A DNA stretch of 37,824 nucleotides from Salinicola lusitanus (GCF_003206045.1 NZ_PZJM01000012.1:1-37824), one strand, 5' to 3'. Shown: positions 17,919-26,072, counted from the stretch's first letter. Notes: a model not told the origin generated them from the letters alone. Numbers and translations are program-made.

Positions 17919-18664
17919 TGAAATCGATCCATTGGGTGGGCGGCGCCTGTGTCGCCGCGGCGTTGAGCGGTTGTGCCTCGACGGGGGAAGAGTCGAATCC
18001 CCAGGATCCGTGGGAGGGTTTCAACCGTGGTGTCTATCAGTTCAACGACACGCTCGATCGCTATGCGCTCAAGCCGATCGCGCAGGGCTATGACACCATC
18101 ACGCCGGACCCGGTCCAGGATGGCGTCGGCAATTTCTTCTCCAACCTGGGGGAAATCCGCACGGTTTTCAACAGTGTTCTCCAGTGGGAGTGGGGCAATG
18201 CCGGCGTCGCATCCGGACGTTTTCTGGTCAATACCGTGCTGGGCGTGGGCGGCGTGCTCGATCCCGCCACGCGCATGGGCCTGGACGAAAACGAGGAAGA
18301 TTTCGGCCAGACCCTGGGCGTGTGGGGGGTGGGAAGCGGTCCCTATCTGGTGTTGCCGATTCTGGGGCCGAGCACGGTTCGAGACACCAGCGGCCTGCCG
18401 GTCGATATGTACACCTATCCGGTCACCTATGTCGAAGACGACAAGTGGCGTTACGGCCTGACCTTCCTGCGCTACGTGGATCTGCGCGCCAGCCTGCTGG
18501 ACCAGGAGACGTTGATCCAGGGGGATCGCTACAGCTTCATCCGAGACGCTTATCTGCAGCGTCGCCAGTTCGAGGTCACCAACGGTGCGGCCGGCGAGGA
18601 TCCGTTCGCCAGCGGCGGGTTCGGTGACGATTTCGAATATAGTGAAGACGACTTCGCCGAGTAG
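17918..18664 (+). CDS. mlaA: MlaA (VacJ) outer membrane lipoprotein
   Basis: MlaA (248 residues) is the outer-membrane lipoprotein of the Mla pathway, which removes mislocalised phospholipids from the outer leaflet and hands them to MlaC. A lipoprotein signal peptide ends in LSGC with Cys19 as the lipidated residue. The conserved block DPWEGFNRGVYQFND, then FFSNLGEIRTVFNSVLQ and RFLVNTVLGVGGVLDPA, and LGVWGVGSGPYLVLPILGPSTVRD are typical of the family. ATG 17918 is chosen because it begins the signal peptide directly; the two codons upstream (GTG TTG) are alternatives. The remaining mla genes are not in this window. Confidence 0.94.
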   Translation: MKSIHWVGGACVAAALSGCASTGEESNPQDPWEGFNRGVYQFNDTLDRYALKPIAQGYDTITPDPVQDGVGNFFSNLGEIRTVFNSVLQWEWGNAGVASGRFLVNTVLGVGGVLDPATRMGLDENEEDFGQTLGVWGVGSGPYLVLPILGPSTVRDTSGLPVDMYTYPVTYVEDDKWRYGLTFLRYVDLRASLLDQETLIQGDRYSFIRDAYLQRRQFEVTNGAAGEDPFASGGFGDDFEYSEDDFAE

Positions 18665-18668
18665 ACCT

Positions 18669-19820
18669 GTGTCCAATACGCTGTCGGACGAGCTGCCCGT
18701 GATCGGTCTGATCGATCTGCCGGGGCCGGACCGTGAACGCTTGATCGAAGAACTTTCCCGTCTCGACATCGTGGTGCGGGCGGCCGTCTCGGTTTCGGCA
18801 TTGCCGGCCCATTGCGATCTCGTGGTGGCGCATGTCCGAGCGGTCACGCACGATGGGTGGGAGCGACTGGCCGTCGGACGTCCGACCATCGTCATCAGCG
18901 AGAGCCGGCGCGACGACGACCTGCACAAGGCGCTCGATGCCGGGCTGATCGACTACCTGGTCGAACCGCTCAAGCATGTCGACATTCTGCGGCGTTTGAT
19001 CGAGCGGGCCTTGGAGCTGAAACGGCTGTCGCGCGATCACAGCGAGAGCCGGGCCGAGCTCGAGGCGTTGAACGATCGTCTCGAGCGGCATCTCGAGATG
19101 CTCCGGGACGACCAGCGGGCAGGCGGGCACGTGCAGCGCAAGCTGCTGCCACCGCCGGGCGTCGTGCACCACGGCGTGCGTTGCGACTACTGGTTCGCGC
19201 CTTCGCTCTATCTGTCGGGTGATTTTCTCGATTTTCAGCGTTGCGACGAACGCTACAGTTTCTTCTATTTTGCCGATGTCGCCGGCCACGGCGCCTCTTC
19301 CGCCTTCGTCACGGTGTTGCTGAAGTACCTCTGCAATCGCTGGCTGGCCCAGTGGCGAACGTTGCTACCGGAAGCGTTTCCGTCCCGGTGGCTGGGCGAA
19401 CTCAACCGGGAGTTGCTGGAGACCGGTATCGGCAAGCACGCCACGATCTTTGCCGGCGTGCTGGACCATGAGCGCCGTTTTCTGCACTATGCGCTCGGCG
19501 CTCAGTTGCCGATGCCGATTCTCCAGGCAGAGGGACAAAGCGGATACCTGGGGGGAGAGGGGCCACCGGTCGGGTTGTTTCCCGACGTCGAGTACCCCAT
19601 CTATGGTTGCCCGTTACCTGAGTCGTTCCGACTCTGGTTCTGCTCCGACGGCATTCTGGAATGTCTGCCGGAGGGGTCATTGAACGCGCGGCTCAAGGAA
19701 CTCGAGCACCGCACGACACACTGCACCAGCGTCGACGATCTGAGGGAAGGGTTGGCGTTGGGGGATCCCCTGCCGGATGATCTCAGCATGATGACACTGA
19801 GTGGTTTCGACCATGATTGA
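18669..19820 (+). CDS. rssB: RssB-like regulator: degenerate receiver domain fused to a PP2C/SpoIIE phosphatase
   Basis: A 383-residue protein. Residues of about 10-118 have a receiver fold but lack its active site: the phospho-acceptor position in CDLVVAHV is His instead of Asp, the conserved Lys of the KP motif is Glu (YLVEPL), and the N-terminal acidic pair is reduced (LIDLPGPD). A coiled linker (about 120-160) leads to a PP2C domain with all metal-binding blocks present: SGDFLDF, ADVAGHG, CSDGILE and DDLSMMTL. Such phosphatases dephosphorylate a STAS anti-anti-sigma factor in partner switching, and the STAS gene overlaps the 3' end. Start GTG 18669 lies 4 bases after the mlaA stop with a poor Shine-Dalgarno, suggesting coupling. 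The name follows the Pseudomonas homologue next to vacJ, not E. coli RssB, which has a different output. Confidence 0.83.
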   Translation: MSNTLSDELPVIGLIDLPGPDRERLIEELSRLDIVVRAAVSVSALPAHCDLVVAHVRAVTHDGWERLAVGRPTIVISESRRDDDLHKALDAGLIDYLVEPLKHVDILRRLIERALELKRLSRDHSESRAELEALNDRLERHLEMLRDDQRAGGHVQRKLLPPPGVVHHGVRCDYWFAPSLYLSGDFLDFQRCDERYSFFYFADVAGHGASSAFVTVLLKYLCNRWLAQWRTLLPEAFPSRWLGELNRELLETGIGKHATIFAGVLDHERRFLHYALGAQLPMPILQAEGQSGYLGGEGPPVGLFPDVEYPIYGCPLPESFRLWFCSDGILECLPEGSLNARLKELEHRTTHCTSVDDLREGLALGDPLPDDLSMMTLSGFDHD

Positions 19821-20319
19821 AGGGCGGATAAGAGCGGCCTTCGAGTCGGGCGTATTTGTGCTCAAGCTCTGCGGCGACGTGCGCTTGACGCTATGTGCGA
19901 CGCTGGACGCCGAGGCGCAGCGTCTGGCGGAACTGCCTGGTTTGCGGGCGGTGATGGTCGACCTGCGCGAGGCGACCAACGTCGACTCCACCGCGCTGGG
20001 GTTCCTGGCCAAGGTGGCGATGGCCGTGCAGGGGCGATTGGATGACCCGCCCACGATCATCGCCGAGCACCCGGACGTTCGGCGGATGCTGGACGTCATG
20101 GGTTTTGCACGCTATTTCACGCTGCTCGAAGCGCCATTGACCGAGCCGGCGGAGTTGGATGAGCTGCCTCATATCGAGGCCGATGAGCGCGACATCCAGC
20201 AGCGGATCCTGGAAGCCCACCGTATCCTCATGCGCATGAGCGAGCACAATCGGCACGAATTCCAACCCTTCGTCGAACTGCTCGAATCGCAGCGCATCGA
20301 CGCTTCCCCGCACGGTTGA
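19813..20319 (+). CDS. STAS domain protein, anti-sigma factor antagonist (RssC-like)
   Basis: A 168-residue protein with an N-terminal STAS domain (about 1-100). The segment NVDSTALGFLAK carries Ser59 in the position where anti-anti-sigma factors such as RsbV and SpoIIAA are phosphorylated. The C-terminal ~60 residues are helical and acidic, with no family I recognise. ATG 19813 overlaps the end of the phosphatase gene by 8 bases, so the two are coupled. The expected circuit is that the phosphatase strips phosphate from Ser59 and the STAS protein then binds a switch kinase or anti-sigma factor. That kinase is not encoded in the window. Confidence 0.85.
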   Translation: MIEGRIRAAFESGVFVLKLCGDVRLTLCATLDAEAQRLAELPGLRAVMVDLREATNVDSTALGFLAKVAMAVQGRLDDPPTIIAEHPDVRRMLDVMGFARYFTLLEAPLTEPAELDELPHIEADERDIQQRILEAHRILMRMSEHNRHEFQPFVELLESQRIDASPHG

Positions 20320-20493
20320 GCCACCCTCGGTCGAGACCCGGCCGTAACGAATGACTAGCGTCGCGACGCGGGTGTCGGCCGTCCGTCGCCCGCGCCGGCG
20401 ATCCGTGCCATTGACGGGGGGCTTCGTGTCGAGGCCGAATCGCCCAGGCCAGGGATGCCCGCCGGGCCGCGAGGTTCTCTTGCGATTCCCTGG

Positions 20494-20520
20494 GCTCTCC
20501 CCGTTCGGCGGGGCGAGAGC
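20494..20520 (+). terminator. Hairpin in the gap after the STAS gene
   Basis: GCTCTCCCCG and CGGGGCGAGAGC form an imperfect stem around a short TTCGG loop. There is no T tract, so it could be a weak terminator of the mlaA operon or a structural element. The rest of 20320-20588 (269 bases) shows no gene. Confidence 0.3.
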
Positions 20521-20588
20521 ATTACCACGGGGCCGGCAGTCGGCGGCATCGAGATCCCTATCCGTGAGACGATCTTGAAGGAGAGCCT

Positions 20589-21803
20589 GTGACGATCTTG
20601 AGTGCCCGGCGGCTGGCGCTGCTGGTGGCTGCCAATACGGCGCTGGCACCGCTGGCGATCGATGCCTACTTGCCGGCGATGCCGGCGCTGGCGTCGTCGA
20701 TCGGTGCCAGCGTGCACCATACCGAGCTATCGCTGAGCGTCTTTCTGCTCGGATTCGCGCTCGGACAGCTGGTCTGCGGTCCGCTGTCGGACCGTTTCGG
20801 CCGCAAGCCGATACTGATGATCGGGTTGAGCGTGTTCCTGGTCGCCAGTCTGGCGCTGACCCAGGTGGGCTCGCTGGCGACGCTGTGGGGATGGCGATTC
20901 GTGCAGGCGCTGGGTGGTGGCGCGTGCGTGGTGAACTCCGCCGCCATCGTGCGCGATCGCTTCAGCGGTCGGGAAGCGGCCAAGGTGATGTCGACCATGG
21001 TCATGATCCTGATGATGGCGCCACTGGTGGCGCCAGCCATCGGCAGCGCGCTGCTGCACCTGGCGGATTGGTGGTTGATCTTCCTGTTTCTCGCCATCTA
21101 CGCCGCTTTCGTGCTGTGGCTGTTGGGGCGCTATCTCCCCGAGACGCACGGCCGGGATCCGCGAGCCCCCTCGGTGCGACAGATTCTGGGGAACTACGCC
21201 AGCGTGCTGCGCCACCGGGAGGCGATGGGCTACATCGGGGCGGTATCGATGTCGTTTGCGGGTATGTTCGCGTTCATCACTGGCTCGCCCTATCTCTATA
21301 TGGAGCATTACGGTCTCTCGACCACGCTTTATCCCTTCGTCTTCGGCGCCAATATCCTGATCATGGCCTCCTCCAGCCGGCTCAATATCCGGCTGCTGAA
21401 GACCCGCACGCCGCAGCAGAACCTGCTGCTGGGCCTTGGGGTCCAGATGACGGCAGGCGTGCTGCTGGTGGTGATGGTGGCAACGGGGCTGGATTCCATT
21501 TTCACGATTGCCCCGCTGATGGTGGTCTTCGTGGGGATGCAGGGGCTGATCAGCCCCAATGCCATGTCCTCGATGCTGGACCACTTCCCCCGCATGAGTG
21601 CCACGGCGACGGCGCTGCAGGGCTGTCTGCAGTTCACCTGCGGTGCCGTGTCCGGGGCGCTGGTCGGAGCCTTCGAGCTGGCCAGCGCCTGGCCGACGGT
21701 GCTGACGATGCTGGGCGCCACGCTGCTGGGCAACGTCGCGGTGCGAGTGCTGGCTGGACGTGCGCTCAAGCATCGAGCCGCGGCCCCGGACCCGACTCCC
21801 TGA
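20589..21803 (+). CDS. Bcr/CflA family multidrug efflux MFS transporter
   Basis: A 404-residue major facilitator with about 12 transmembrane helices, Bcr/CflA subfamily (DHA1 drug:proton antiporters). The signature DAYLPAMPALA lies in helix 1, the loop motif GPLSDRFGRKP (about 58-68) is the MFS motif A, and the WRFVQALGGGACVVNSAAIVRD block is typical of Bcr. Substrates in other species include bicyclomycin, chloramphenicol, sulfonamides or cysteine; none can be assigned here. Start GTG 20589 is preceded by AAGGAG (20578-20583). It has its own terminator downstream and is not part of the pst operon. Confidence 0.9.
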   Translation: MTILSARRLALLVAANTALAPLAIDAYLPAMPALASSIGASVHHTELSLSVFLLGFALGQLVCGPLSDRFGRKPILMIGLSVFLVASLALTQVGSLATLWGWRFVQALGGGACVVNSAAIVRDRFSGREAAKVMSTMVMILMMAPLVAPAIGSALLHLADWWLIFLFLAIYAAFVLWLLGRYLPETHGRDPRAPSVRQILGNYASVLRHREAMGYIGAVSMSFAGMFAFITGSPYLYMEHYGLSTTLYPFVFGANILIMASSSRLNIRLLKTRTPQQNLLLGLGVQMTAGVLLVVMVATGLDSIFTIAPLMVVFVGMQGLISPNAMSSMLDHFPRMSATATALQGCLQFTCGAVSGALVGAFELASAWPTVLTMLGATLLGNVAVRVLAGRALKHRAAAPDPTP

Positions 21804-21844
21804 GCCGTTACCCGAAGCGGCGCCATCGTTACGCGTTTTGACGC

Positions 21845-21899
21845 TTGTCATTGAGTTGTCATCCAACCTTGTCATGGTGAGTGCCGCGAAGGTTGTCAT
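21845..21899 (+). promoter_or_regulatory. Cluster of PhoB half-sites upstream of pstS
   Basis: TTGTCAT occurs at 21845, 21856, 21869 and 21893. The first two are exactly 11 bases apart and make a Pho box (TTGTCATTGAGTTGTCAT, 21845-21862). They lie in the 3' region of the MFS gene and about 180 bases before the main Pho box. A 7-bp inverted repeat (CAACCTT 21864-21870 with AAGGTTG 21889-21895) overlaps the cluster. Confidence 0.5.
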
Positions 21900-21925
21900 C
21901 CAGGCGCTTAAGGCAGCACCTCGAG

Positions 21926-21971
21926 AACCATCGACGATTCTGGGGATCCAGCAGATCGTCGGTGGTTTTTT
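21926..21971 (+). terminator. Rho-independent terminator between the MFS gene and pstS
   Basis: AACCATCGACGAT (21926-21938) pairs with ATCGTCGGTGGTT (21955-21967), with one G-U pair. An inner stem CTGG/CCAG and a six-base T run (21966-21971) complete it. It ends the MFS transcript and insulates pstS from it. Confidence 0.88.
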
Positions 21972-22021
21972 CATTCGGATAATAACGGCTGTCGGAATGA
22001 TCTTTTTCATCCATGACATGG

Positions 22022-22039
22022 CTGTCATAAAACTGTCAC
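22022..22039 (+). promoter_or_regulatory. Pho box of the pst operon
   Basis: CTGTCATAAAACTGTCAC matches the PhoB consensus of two CTGTCA-type repeats 11 bases apart at essentially every position. A weak -10 (TACGGT, 22050-22055) follows at the spacing of PhoB-activated promoters, where the box replaces the -35 element. The pstS ATG lies 91 bases downstream of the start of the box. Expression should rise on phosphate starvation through PhoR/PhoB. Confidence 0.9.
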
Positions 22040-22129
22040 GGCACTGACGTACGGTGTGCGCTGAGAGTGCTGGCAACCTTCGCAACGTCGTTATCGCTCA
22101 CGCATCCAAGGTGGAAACAGGATATCGCT

Positions 22130-23173
22130 ATGCTTAAACACGTCTTCGCAACGCTCATTTCCGGATCAATGGTTCTGGGCGCCGCTGGTGTCCAGGCTCA
22201 AGACGCCATTACCGGCGCAGGCGCAACCTTCCCGTACCCGGTCTATTCGCAGTGGGCGGACGCCTATCAGGACGAATCCGGCATCGGCCTCAACTATCAG
22301 GCCATCGGCTCCGGCGGCGGCATCCAGCAGATTGTCGCCAAGACGGTCACCTTCGGTGCCAGCGACGCCCCGATGACCAAGGAAGAGCTGGACAAGAATG
22401 GCCTGATGCAGTGGCCGATGGTCATGGGTGGCGTGGTTGCCGCGTTCCATGTCGAGGGGATCGAGGGCGGTTCGCTCAACCTCGATGGTCCGACACTGGC
22501 CGACATCTACCAGGGCAAGATCACCAACTGGGACGATGACGCCATCGCCAAGCTGAACCCGGACATGGACCTGCCCGACACCCAGATCACGCCGGTCTAC
22601 CGTGCAGAGGGCTCCGGAACCAACTTCCTGTTCACTCACTACCTGTCGCAGGTCAGTCAGGACTTCGCCGACAACGTAGGTGAGGGCAAGTCGGTCGCGT
22701 GGCCGGCAGGCGTCGGTGCCAAGGCCAATGCCGGGGTTGCCAGCCAGATCGCCAACACCAATGGTGCGATCGGCTACGTCGAGTATGCCTACGCCGCGCA
22801 GAACGACCTGAGCCTGGTGCACTTGAAGAACAAGGCAGATAAGGTCGTCGCACCCAGCATGGATTCGTTCATGGCCGCGGCCGCCAACGCCGACTGGAAG
22901 GATGCGCCAGGCATGTATCTGGTGCTGACCAACCAGCCGGGTGACGAAAGCTGGCCGATCACTGGCGCCTCTTTCATCCTGATGCACAAGCAGGTTCAGG
23001 ACGCGGAAGCCGCCAAGCAGGCGCTCAAGTTCTTCGACTGGGCCTACGATAACGGTAACGACATGGCGCAGGATCTGGACTACGTGCCGATGCCGGATAA
23101 CGTTGCCGACATGGTTCGTGACAGCTGGAGCGAGATCAAGGGCCCGAATGGCGAAGCCGTCTGGACCCAGTGA
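22130..23173 (+). CDS. pstS: Phosphate ABC transporter substrate-binding protein PstS
   Basis: PstS (347 residues) captures inorganic phosphate in the periplasm and delivers it to PstCA. A signal peptide (about 1-23, LGAAGVQA-QDA) is followed by the mature start ITGAGATFPYPVYSQWADAY. GSGGGIQQI, FGASDAPM and YRAEGSGTNFLFTHYL contain the Ser, Asp, Arg and Thr residues that bind phosphate. ATG 22130 follows a modest purine-rich site (GGAAACAGGA). It is the first gene of pstSCAB under the Pho box at 22022. A strong hairpin after the stop separates it from pstC and may keep pstS mRNA more abundant than the rest. Confidence 0.97.
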   Translation: MLKHVFATLISGSMVLGAAGVQAQDAITGAGATFPYPVYSQWADAYQDESGIGLNYQAIGSGGGIQQIVAKTVTFGASDAPMTKEELDKNGLMQWPMVMGGVVAAFHVEGIEGGSLNLDGPTLADIYQGKITNWDDDAIAKLNPDMDLPDTQITPVYRAEGSGTNFLFTHYLSQVSQDFADNVGEGKSVAWPAGVGAKANAGVASQIANTNGAIGYVEYAYAAQNDLSLVHLKNKADKVVAPSMDSFMAAAANADWKDAPGMYLVLTNQPGDESWPITGASFILMHKQVQDAEAAKQALKFFDWAYDNGNDMAQDLDYVPMPDNVADMVRDSWSEIKGPNGEAVWTQ

Positions 23174-23188
23174 TCCTTGACTGACGTA

Positions 23189-23224
23189 CCGCGACGGCTG
23201 GCGGGACAACCGCCTCCGTCGCGG
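23189..23224 (+). terminator. Intercistronic hairpin between pstS and pstC
   Basis: CCGCGACGG (23189-23197) pairs with CCGTCGCGG (23216-23224), and inside it GGCGG (23200-23204) pairs with CCGCC (23210-23214). No T run follows. It may be an attenuating or mRNA-stabilising element giving more PstS than PstC, or a partial terminator. Confidence 0.55.
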
Positions 23225-23278
23225 CGCTGTATCAGACGCCGCCTCAGGGCGGTAAGTGGCAAGTGACGAGGAACGAAG

Positions 23279-24217
23279 ATGGCCACCACCAACGCGATTC
23301 CCACCAGCAGCCTGGGGCATCTCAGCGATGCCACTCGCAGGCGGCTGCAACGAAAGGCGCGCATCGATGTGTGGTTCGAGCGCACGTTGTTTGCCTTCGC
23401 TTTCGCCGTGTTGCTGCTACTCGGGGCGATCATCGCGTCACTGATGTTCTCCAGCTGGCCCGCGCTACAGCGCTACGGACTGGACTTCTTCACGGAAAAC
23501 CGCTGGGCGGCCAATGTCGAAGTCTTCGGTGCACTGCCGGCGATCTACGGCACGCTGCTGACGTCATTCATCGCTATCGTCATCGCCGTGCCGGTCTCGT
23601 TCGGCATCGCGATCTTCCTGACCGAGCAGTGTCCGGGGTTCCTGCGGCAGCCGCTGAGCACCCTGATCGAACTGCTGGCGGGAATTCCCTCGATTATCTA
23701 CGGCATGTGGGGCATGGAGGTGCTGGCGCCACTGCTGCGCACCTGGTTCCCCTCGGTCTTTCCCGCCGGCACCGGTCTGGCGACGGCGGGCATCATTCTG
23801 GCGGTGATGATCATTCCCTTCATCACGGCCGTATCACGAGATGTCATCAATACGGTCCCGGCGGTCATGCGCGAATCCGCCTATGGGTTGGGCTGCACGA
23901 CCTGGGAGGTGACACGTCAGGTCATCCTGCCCTCGGTGAAGGGCGGGCTGGTCGGCGGCGTCGTGCTGGGGCTGGGGCGCGCGCTGGGGGAAACCATGGC
24001 GGTGACGTTCGTCATCGGCAATAACCTGTTCCTCGACGCCACCCTGACAGGGCAGGGAACCTCGATCGCGGCACTGATTGCCAATCAGTTCTCCGAATCC
24101 GACGGAACCCAGCGCTCGGCGCTGCTGGCGCTGGGTCTGATCCTGTTCCTGATCACCTTCGCGGTGCTGGCCTTCGCGCGATATCTGTTGCGCAACAGCA
24201 CCGGTCGCCACGCCTGA
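23279..24217 (+). CDS. pstC: Phosphate ABC transporter permease PstC
   Basis: PstC (312 residues) is one of the two inner-membrane permease subunits for phosphate. About six transmembrane segments are visible, with PIAxYG-like SIIYGMWGMEVLAPLL near the middle. The EAA-type loop that contacts PstB, RESAYGLGCTTWEVTRQVILPSVKGG, is followed by LGRALGETMAV. ATG 23279 is preceded by GAGGAA (23268-23273). It is followed by pstA after 17 bases. Overlapping open frames on both strands across this gene are shadows. Confidence 0.95.
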   Translation: MATTNAIPTSSLGHLSDATRRRLQRKARIDVWFERTLFAFAFAVLLLLGAIIASLMFSSWPALQRYGLDFFTENRWAANVEVFGALPAIYGTLLTSFIAIVIAVPVSFGIAIFLTEQCPGFLRQPLSTLIELLAGIPSIIYGMWGMEVLAPLLRTWFPSVFPAGTGLATAGIILAVMIIPFITAVSRDVINTVPAVMRESAYGLGCTTWEVTRQVILPSVKGGLVGGVVLGLGRALGETMAVTFVIGNNLFLDATLTGQGTSIAALIANQFSESDGTQRSALLALGLILFLITFAVLAFARYLLRNSTGRHA

Positions 24218-24234
24218 GCGGGAGGAGAGAGTCT

Positions 24235-25086
24235 ATGGATACCAATCAAACGCCGCTCTACCGGCGCCGCAAACGCCTCAACCAGCTGGTGATGGTGCTC
24301 TGCCAACTGGCGACGGTGATCGGCTTCGTCTTTCTCTTCGCGATTCTCTTCACGCTGGTCACCAAGGGGATCGGGGCGATCTCTCCGTCGACGTTCGTCG
24401 AGCGTACCCGCATGAACGGCGGGGGTCTGGGCAACGCGATCTGGGGAACCTTCCTCATGACCTGCGCGGCAACGGTGATCGGCACCGTCATCGGCGTGGC
24501 CGCCGGTACCTGGCTGGCGGAGTACAGCGGCAAGGGCTTGATGGCCAAGGTAATCCGTTTCATCAACGATATCCTGTTGTCGGCACCCTCGATCATCATC
24601 GGCCTGTTCATCTATGCCGTAGTGGTGGTCCCGATGGGCAACTTCTCCGGCTGGGCCGGCGTGCTGGCGTTGACGGTCATCATCGTGCCGGTGGTCATTC
24701 GCTCGACAGAGGACATGTTGCGATTGATCCCCAACTCGTTGCGGGAAGCCGCGGCCGCGCTGGGGGCCCATCGCTGGTGGATCATCGTCCGAGTCTGTTA
24801 CAGCGGCGCTCGCGCGGGGATCATGACCGGGATTCTCCTGGGGTTCGCGCGCATCAGCGGCGAGACGGCACCGCTACTGTTCACGTCGCTGAATTCCAAT
24901 CAGTGGAACTTCTTCGACCTGGGTAGTGAAATGGCCAACCTGCCGATGACCATCTATCAGAACATGACGATCAACGCCTTCATTCCCGATCTGGTCGCGT
25001 TGGCCTGGGGCGGGGCCTTGATCCTGACCGCTGCCATTCTGATTCTGAACATTGCGGCGCGCTACTTCTCGCGCCAGCGATCCTGA
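24235..25086 (+). CDS. pstA: Phosphate ABC transporter permease PstA
   Basis: PstA (283 residues) pairs with PstC to form the phosphate channel. Six hydrophobic segments are visible, with a conserved [14 protein letters not shown] helix, the EAA loop [19 protein letters not shown], and [14 protein letters not shown], a PstA hallmark. ATG 24235 has a strong GGAGGAGAG upstream. The gap to pstB is 20 bases, consistent with one transcript. Confidence 0.95.
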   Translation: MDTNQTPLYRRRKRLNQLVMVLCQLATVIGFVFLFAILFTLVTKGIGAISPSTFVERTRMNGGGLGNAIWGTFLMTCAATVIGTVIGVAAGTWLAEYSGKGLMAKVIRFINDILLSAPSIIIGLFIYAVVVVPMGNFSGWAGVLALTVIIVPVVIRSTEDMLRLIPNSLREAAAALGAHRWWIIVRVCYSGARAGIMTGILLGFARISGETAPLLFTSLNSNQWNFFDLGSEMANLPMTIYQNMTINAFIPDLVALAWGGALILTAAILILNIAARYFSRQRS

Positions 25087-25106
25087 TTTCTAGCTGCGAG
25101 ACTGCC

Positions 25107-25931
25107 ATGACAGCCGATATTCATCTCGACCAGAAGCGCAACGCCGGCGCCGCTGAAGCGGCTGCCGCCCCGCAGATCGCCACCAAGCTGCGCGTCAACG
25201 ATCTGAATCTCTTCTATGGGAAGTTCCAGGCGATCAAGAATGTCACCATGGAAATTCCCGAACGCCAGGTGACGGCGTTCATCGGCCCGTCGGGGTGTGG
25301 CAAATCCACGTTGATCCGTTGCTTCAATCGGATCCATGATCTCTACGAAGGGATTCGTACCGAGGGGCAGATTCTGCTCGACGAGCACGATATCTATGAG
25401 GCTGGGGTCGATCTCAACCTGCTGAGATCTCGTGTCGGCATGGTGTTTCAGAAACCGACGCCGTTCCCGATGTCGGTCTTCGATAACGTCGCCTTCGGTA
25501 TTCGTCTCTACGAGAAGCTCTCCGCTCGGGATCTCGAGGAGCGAGTGGAGTGGGCGTTGCGCAAGGCGGCACTGTGGAACGAGGTCAAGGACAAGCTCAA
25601 GCAGAGCGGTCAGGCGCTCTCGGGCGGCCAGCAGCAACGCTTGTGCATCGCGCGCACCATCGCGGTGAAGCCAGAGGTGATTCTGCTCGACGAGCCGACC
25701 TCGGCATTGGATCCGATCTCGACCGGGTATATCGAGGATCTGATCAACGAGCTCAAGAAGGACTACACGATCGTCATCGTCACCCACAACATGCAGCAGG
25801 CGGCGCGAATATCCGATATCACCGCGTTCATGTATCTGGGGAGCCTGATCGAGTGTGACGACACCACCAAGATATTCACCCAGCCGAGAGAGTCCCGGAC
25901 CGAGGATTACATCACCGGTCGCTATGGTTGA
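25107..25931 (+). CDS. pstB: Phosphate ABC transporter ATP-binding protein PstB
   Basis: PstB (274 residues) hydrolyses ATP to drive phosphate import and signals to PhoR through the transporter. Walker [10 protein letters not shown] spans 60-68, the signature is LSGGQQQRL, Walker B is [12 protein letters not shown], and the switch His is in IVTHNMQQ. The N-terminus (about 1-28) is a polar, Ala-rich extension before the conserved [10 protein letters not shown]. The Shine-Dalgarno before ATG 25107 is weak (GCGAG). A perfect hairpin follows, and no phoU gene is next, unlike E. coli pstSCAB-phoU. Confidence 0.97.
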   Translation: MTADIHLDQKRNAGAAEAAAAPQIATKLRVNDLNLFYGKFQAIKNVTMEIPERQVTAFIGPSGCGKSTLIRCFNRIHDLYEGIRTEGQILLDEHDIYEAGVDLNLLRSRVGMVFQKPTPFPMSVFDNVAFGIRLYEKLSARDLEERVEWALRKAALWNEVKDKLKQSGQALSGGQQQRLCIARTIAVKPEVILLDEPTSALDPISTGYIEDLINELKKDYTIVIVTHNMQQAARISDITAFMYLGSLIECDDTTKIFTQPRESRTEDYITGRYG

Positions 25932-25969
25932 TCTCCGACGGTCGTAATCTTGCCTGGGACAGGCAGCTG

Positions 25970-25998
25970 GCGCCCCCGAGTCGACGACTCGGGGGCGC
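25970..25998 (+). terminator. Terminator of the pstSCAB operon
   Basis: GCGCCCCCGAGTCG (25970-25983) is followed after one base by its exact complement CGACTCGGGGGCGC (25985-25998). The downstream bases are TTGTCGT, only slightly T-rich. The perfect 29-base palindrome marks the end of the operon. Confidence 0.75.
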
Positions 25999-26072
25999 TT
26001 GTCGTCAGGCTCGCGGTAAGCCGCTATCTTTCACTCACTTTGCGCCGCAGCAACGTACCCGCCGCGGGATCG

